NCBI GenBank assembly: GCA_902803155.1
Contig: CADCOU010000340.1
Span: 1 to 9,314, forward strand
DNA from: an uncultured Lachnospiraceae bacterium
Lineage (GTDB): Bacteria > Bacillota > Clostridia > Lachnospirales > Lachnospiraceae
DNA length: 9,314 bases
Direction of reading: 5' to 3'
The notes under the pieces were generated by a model, which did no database searches, was not told the origin of the DNA, and saw nothing but the letters and a program-made list of their open reading frames with translations. How positions within the stretch are numbered: the stretch's first letter is position 1; the number at the start of each line of letters is the position of its first letter. Positions 6,206-9,314 of the stretch are shown piece by piece. Made by a program: the position numbers and the translations under genes.

Positions 6206-7705
6206 ATGCTTGAAAGACAGTTTTTTCGATCAGACATGGTAAGATGCGCTTTATGCAGCGAAGCACCCTGCAGCAGCGCATGCGGAAAACTGGATCCAGC
6301 CTCGCTGCTCCGCAGTATATGGTTTGACAATGAGAACACTGCGGCAGGAAAACTGCCGGATGACAATCCATGTGCAGTCTGCCCGGCTCCGTGTGAAGAC
6401 GCCTGTGTCCGAGCGCATGAAGTGCCGGTCCGGAAAATCATAACGAAGCTCCATGATGAGGTCAGACCCACGCTGGATATCTTACAGCCTGAGGATGAGG
6501 AACGGCTCAGGACGGATCTGTGCAGCGTACCACTGGAGAATCCGTTCCTGCTGTCTTCCTCCGTTGTCGCAAGCACCTATGACATGTGCGCGAGGGCATT
6601 TGAGGCAGGATGGGCAGGTGCAGCTTTCAAGACGGTTTGTTCTTTTGACATCCATGAGGCTTCGCCGCGGTTTTCGGCTGTTACAGGGAGCGACGGAAGC
6701 ATCATCGGATTCAAGAATATAGAACAGCTCTCTGACCACAGTGTCTGGGAGAACATGGAGATCTTCCGCAGGCTGAAAGTAAACTATCCGTCTAAGTTTA
6801 TTCTCGCCTCGATCATGGGCAAGGATGAGGAGGAATGGGAGAGCCTGGCAAAGCTCTGCGAGGAGAGCGGCGCGGATGCTGTGGAACTCAATTTCTCCTG
6901 CCCGAACATGGCGGATGGGGGATTGGGGTCCGACATCGGGCAGGTGCCGGAACTGGTAGAGCGTTTTACAGCTGCAGCCCGGAGAGGGACAAAGATCCCG
7001 ATCCTTGCAAAACTGACGCCGAATGTCGGGCGCATGAGTCCTGCAGGCGAAGCGGCTCTTCGCGGAGGCGCGGATGGGCTTGCCGCGATCAATACGATCA
7101 AGAGCATCATAGGAGTGAACCCGCACACCTACATTTCCTCTCCTGCTGTCCACGGCATGTCGGCGGTGGGCGGATACAGCGGCAATGCGGTCAAACCGAT
7201 CGCACTGCGATTTATAGCTGAACTGGCTCAGAATCCGGTACTCTCCGGTATGCATCTGAGCGCCATGGGCGGGGTGGAAAACTGGAGCGACGCACTGGAA
7301 TTCATTCTCCTTGGAGCCGGTTCCGTGCAGGTCACGACAGCGGTCATGCAGTATGGCTACCGCATCATTGACGATCTCAAGGCAGGACTGAATTATTACC
7401 TCGCGGATAAGGGGTTCCGGAACGTAAAGGAAGCGACGGGACTGGCGCTTGATTCGGTCAGCGAGACGACGGATATTCTGGAGCGTGATACGGTGATCTA
7501 TCCCAGATTCCACCGGGAAAAATGCATCGGATGCGGAAGATGCCGGATATCCTGTATGGACGGCGGTCATCAGGCCATCCGGCTGAATCAGGACCGGAAA
7601 CCGGTCCTGGACGCAAAGAAATGCGTCGGATGCCATCTGTGCGTACTGGTATGTCCGGAGCATGCGGTCACGCCCGGAAGAAAGCGGATCAAAAAGATAA
7701 CATAA
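6206..7705 (+). CDS. PreA-like dihydropyrimidine/dihydroorotate dehydrogenase-family flavoprotein with extra N-terminal Fe-S domain
   Basis: 499 residues from the ATG at 6206, which has GAGG (6196-6199) 6 nt upstream. An ATG at 6143 would start inside the previous gene and add 21 residues of overlap translation. Domain order: (1) residues 10-80, a helical two-cluster Fe-S domain like the first domain of dihydropyrimidine dehydrogenase and GltD/PreT, with cysteines C14, C17, C22, C26 and C56, C59, C63, C67; (2) about 105-420, an FMN barrel of the PreA/DHODH class, with VELNFSCPN (226-234), AKLTPN (268-273), GGADGLAAINT (287-297), GGYSGNAVKPIALR (322-335) and AMGGVENW (353-360); (3) 436-490, a two-[4Fe-4S] ferredoxin, C440-x2-C443-x2-C446-x3-C450 and C473-x2-C476-x2-C479-x3-C483. 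PreA normally works with PreT, which carries FAD and NADH domains; those domains are missing here. Electrons must therefore come from another protein, perhaps ferredoxin. A pyrimidine substrate is plausible but unproven. It is cytoplasmic and in an operon with the cyclic-nucleotide-binding gene. Confidence 0.85.
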   Translation: MLERQFFRSDMVRCALCSEAPCSSACGKLDPASLLRSIWFDNENTAAGKLPDDNPCAVCPAPCEDACVRAHEVPVRKIITKLHDEVRPTLDILQPEDEERLRTDLCSVPLENPFLLSSSVVASTYDMCARAFEAGWAGAAFKTVCSFDIHEASPRFSAVTGSDGSIIGFKNIEQLSDHSVWENMEIFRRLKVNYPSKFILASIMGKDEEEWESLAKLCEESGADAVELNFSCPNMADGGLGSDIGQVPELVERFTAAARRGTKIPILAKLTPNVGRMSPAGEAALRGGADGLAAINTIKSIIGVNPHTYISSPAVHGMSAVGGYSGNAVKPIALRFIAELAQNPVLSGMHLSAMGGVENWSDALEFILLGAGSVQVTTAVMQYGYRIIDDLKAGLNYYLADKGFRNVKEATGLALDSVSETTDILERDTVIYPRFHREKCIGCGRCRISCMDGGHQAIRLNQDRKPVLDAKKCVGCHLCVLVCPEHAVTPGRKRIKKIT

Positions 7706-7764
7706 ATTGCATAAAGCAGAAATCGAAAAAAGCAAGTCAGAATTGACGGCAGATATGACAGCAG

Positions 7765-7797
7765 ACCCCGGGATCCCTTACAGGTCCCGGGGTTTTC
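7765..7797 (+). terminator. Rho-independent terminator of the PreA-like gene
   Basis: ACCCCGGGA (7765-7773) pairs with TCCCGGGGT (7785-7793). T7774 is bulged, CC (7775-7776) pairs with GG (7783-7784), and the loop is CTTACA. The stem runs directly into TTTTC (7793-7797). It lies 60 nt after the stop at 7705. On the opposite strand the stem is not followed by a T-run, so it serves the rightward operon. Confidence 0.8.
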
Positions 7798-7816
7798 ATG
7801 CGATAATCATACAGAC

Positions 7817-7842
7817 GCATGCATTCCGGCATGGGCATGCAT
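7817..7842. repeat. Paired GCATGCAT octamers in the convergent intergenic junction
   Basis: GCATGCAT occurs at 7817-7824 and again at 7835-7842. Because GCATGC and ATGCAT are each self-complementary, the two copies can also form a 6-bp stem with a 12-nt loop. It lies just past the uxaC stop codon, so it might help end the leftward transcript, but no T-run follows on that strand. The rest of the 140-nt convergent gap (7706-7845) holds only the terminator above and an A-rich stretch after the PreA-like stop codon. Confidence 0.4.
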
Positions 7843-7845
7843 GAT

Positions 7846-9255
7846 TCAGAGAAATCGGAAATAGCGCAGGGCGTTGCCACAGCAGATGTCTTCAACCATT
7901 TTTCCGAGATAGTCCATATCAGCCGGATACAGTCCTTTTTCAACAAGCTCTCCGATCCGGCTGCAGAGGATCCTGCGGTAATACTCATGGCGTGGGAAGG
8001 ACAGAATACTGCGGGAGTCCGTCAGCATCCCGACCGAGCCGGATAGAAGACCGGTTTCTGCGAGGATCCGGATCTGTTCTCCTATACCGTGCATATGGTC
8101 ACAGAACCACCAGGCGCTCCCGAGCTGCACCTTGCTGCGGATGCCCTGTTCGTTTGCCTGGAAGCAGCCTGCCATCGCCGCGAGCATCGGCATGTCATTC
8201 AGATTCAGGCAGTACAGGATCGTCCGCGGCAGCTGGTCCGTCAGATCCATCGCATCCAGAAGGCTGCCCAGCTGGCCGGAATAATGGAAATCGGAGATAC
8301 CGTCGAATCCGGCATCCGCCCCGACGCGATGAAGCATCCTTGTGGAGTTGTTCCGCTGCGCCCCGATGTGCAGCTGCATCACCAGATCCCGGTCTGCGTA
8401 CATGCGGCCGAGGCAGACCAGCAGAAAACCCCGATACGCCGCGGCCTCGTCTTCCATCACACATTCTCCGGCAAGCCTCTTTTTCAGGATCCGGTCAGCC
8501 TCAGCCTCTGACGCGGGACGGTAGAAATCCCGTTCCAGACTGTGATCGGCAGCATGGCAGTCCTGCGTTACGAAGTATTCCAGACGCCGTTTCAGGGCTT
8601 CCGTCAGGTCTTCAATCCCGGAGATCTTCATATCCGCGGCCCGCCCCAGTCTTTCCAGGTAACGGGGGTACTCTTTCTTTTCGATATCCAGGGCATTTCC
8701 GGGACGAAATGTGGGACAAACCCTTATATCATTTACGGTTTGGTGTATTTTCTTATGCCACTTCAGGGAATCTGCCGGATCGTCCGTGGTACAGAGTATC
8801 TGCACATTCTGCCTGCGGAGCAGGCTCTGAGCTGAGAAGGAAGGACTCTTGAGTTTCCTGCTGCAGATATCCCAGATCTTACCGGCGTTTTCAGGACACA
8901 GCATGTCATCGATGTCGAAGTATCGTTTCAGCTCAAGGTGCGTCCAGTGATACAGAGGATTGCCGAAGCAGTTCTGAATGGTTTCCGCATAGGAGGCAAA
9001 CTTTTCATAAGGCGCTCCGTCACCGGTGATCAGGGATTCCGGAATGCCCCGTTCACGCATGGCACGCCATTTGTAATGGTCGCTGCTGAGCCAGATCTCA
9101 GTCATGTTTTCGTACATCCGGTCTTCACAGATCTCCTGCGGATCCAGATGATTGTGATAATCTATGACAGGCATGCTCTCTGCATGGTCGTGGTACAGCC
9201 TGCAGGCTGTTTCATTATACAGAACAAAATCATCGTGGATGAATGGACGGTCCAT
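7846..9255 (-). CDS. uxaC: Glucuronate isomerase (uronate isomerase)
   Basis: 469 residues from the ATG at 9255, matching the usual length of about 465-470. The enzyme converts D-glucuronate to D-fructuronate and D-galacturonate to D-tagaturonate, the first step of hexuronate catabolism in the cytoplasm; it is an amidohydrolase-fold protein. Family motifs: metal-binding IDYHNHLDP (residues 31-39, H34 and H36), CTTDDP (155-160), LQLHIGAQRNNS (293-304), GISDFH (319-324), VQLGSAWWFCDHMHGI (376-391), GMLTDSRS (409-416), RHEYYRR (422-428) and the C-terminal GNALRYF (460-466). An upstream in-frame ATG at 9279 would add eight residues but has no ribosome site, whereas AAGGAG lies 9 nt before 9255. 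It points against all other genes in the window and is probably the last gene of a leftward hexuronate operon continuing to the right. No frameshift or missing motif is seen. Confidence 0.96.
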   Translation of the reverse strand: MDRPFIHDDFVLYNETACRLYHDHAESMPVIDYHNHLDPQEICEDRMYENMTEIWLSSDHYKWRAMRERGIPESLITGDGAPYEKFASYAETIQNCFGNPLYHWTHLELKRYFDIDDMLCPENAGKIWDICSRKLKSPSFSAQSLLRRQNVQILCTTDDPADSLKWHKKIHQTVNDIRVCPTFRPGNALDIEKKEYPRYLERLGRAADMKISGIEDLTEALKRRLEYFVTQDCHAADHSLERDFYRPASEAEADRILKKRLAGECVMEDEAAAYRGFLLVCLGRMYADRDLVMQLHIGAQRNNSTRMLHRVGADAGFDGISDFHYSGQLGSLLDAMDLTDQLPRTILYCLNLNDMPMLAAMAGCFQANEQGIRSKVQLGSAWWFCDHMHGIGEQIRILAETGLLSGSVGMLTDSRSILSFPRHEYYRRILCSRIGELVEKGLYPADMDYLGKMVEDICCGNALRYFRFL

Positions 9256-9264
9256 ATCTGTGTT

Positions 9265-9270
9265 CTCCTT
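9265..9270 (-). promoter_or_regulatory. Shine-Dalgarno site deciding the uxaC start
   Basis: On the minus strand this reads AAGGAG, 9 nt before the ATG at 9255. The earlier ATG at 9279 lies upstream of this site and has no purine-rich stretch of its own, so 9255 is the start. Confidence 0.8.
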
Positions 9271-9300
9271 CCGTTGCATGCGGAATGATTCTGCAGTACA

Positions 9301-9314
9301 CTCTGATAACAGAG
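9301..9314. repeat. Short inverted repeat at the right edge upstream of uxaC
   Basis: CTCTG (9301-9305) and CAGAG (9310-9314) form a perfect 5-bp inverted repeat around ATAA, 46 nt before the uxaC start. It may continue beyond the window. Position and symmetry would suit a regulator site or the end of a hairpin after an upstream gene; with five base pairs it could also be chance. Confidence 0.3.

Noticed and set aside
5266..6576. Long minus-strand open frame (about 436 codons) opposite the cyclic-nucleotide-binding gene
   Set aside because: It is a shadow of two plus-strand genes with clear domains, it reads across the promoter region, and its product has no recognisable motif.
6482..7735. 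Minus-strand open frame (about 417 codons) opposite the PreA-like gene
   Set aside because: The opposite frame encodes complete FMN and ferredoxin motifs; this one shows none and has no convincing ribosome site.
7992..8852. Plus-strand open frame (about 286 codons) opposite uxaC
   Set aside because: Its translation is low-complexity (rich in Arg, Ser, Pro and Gly), typical of an antisense shadow of a GC-rich gene; uxaC is beyond doubt.

Overview
The window looks like chromosomal DNA of a moderately GC-rich anaerobic Firmicute, most plausibly a clostridial gut or rumen bacterium such as a Lachnospiraceae. This is inferred from strong AGGAGG-type ribosome sites, the mix of families (a TIGR02172-type phosphotransferase, a PreA-like iron-sulfur flavoprotein, a UbiB-like kinase) and dense single-strand operons. 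No marker gene fixes the genus. I see no RNA gene, CRISPR array, insertion sequence or phage gene.

Layout. Positions 1-2214 (+) hold the end of a DUF308/HdeD-like membrane protein, followed after 14 nt by a UbiB/AarF-type atypical kinase with an N-terminal 11-residue repeat and two C-terminal membrane helices. A strong hairpin without a T-tract follows. Positions 2317-5204 (+) hold three tightly packed genes: a STAS domain fused to an APH-fold phosphotransferase, a PHP-domain metal-dependent phosphoesterase, and a xylose-isomerase-like TIM-barrel protein whose frame overlaps the PHP stop codon. A recognisable promoter at about 5224-5251 then starts a two-gene unit (5296-7702, +): a protein made of two cyclic-nucleotide-binding domains with no output domain, and a 499-residue flavoprotein joining the N-terminal Fe-S domain of dihydropyrimidine dehydrogenase directly to the PreA-type FMN and ferredoxin domains. 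A good intrinsic terminator (7765-7797) closes it. Converging on it from the right edge is uxaC (7846-9255, -), glucuronate isomerase.

How the genes may work together. uxaC is the only gene with a firm metabolic role (hexuronate catabolism, as in pectin or glucuronide degradation); its partners would lie beyond the right edge. The other genes are mostly signalling or regulatory in type: a membrane-anchored atypical kinase, a STAS-phosphotransferase fusion and a tandem cyclic-nucleotide sensor. They sit beside a phosphoesterase, a sugar-phosphate-isomerase-like enzyme and a redox flavoprotein that lacks its usual NAD(P)H module. No single known pathway covers them. The most distinctive features are the hendecad repeat on the UbiB-like kinase, the STAS-kinase fusion, the whole-unit duplication in the cyclic-nucleotide protein, and the trimmed dihydropyrimidine-dehydrogenase architecture.
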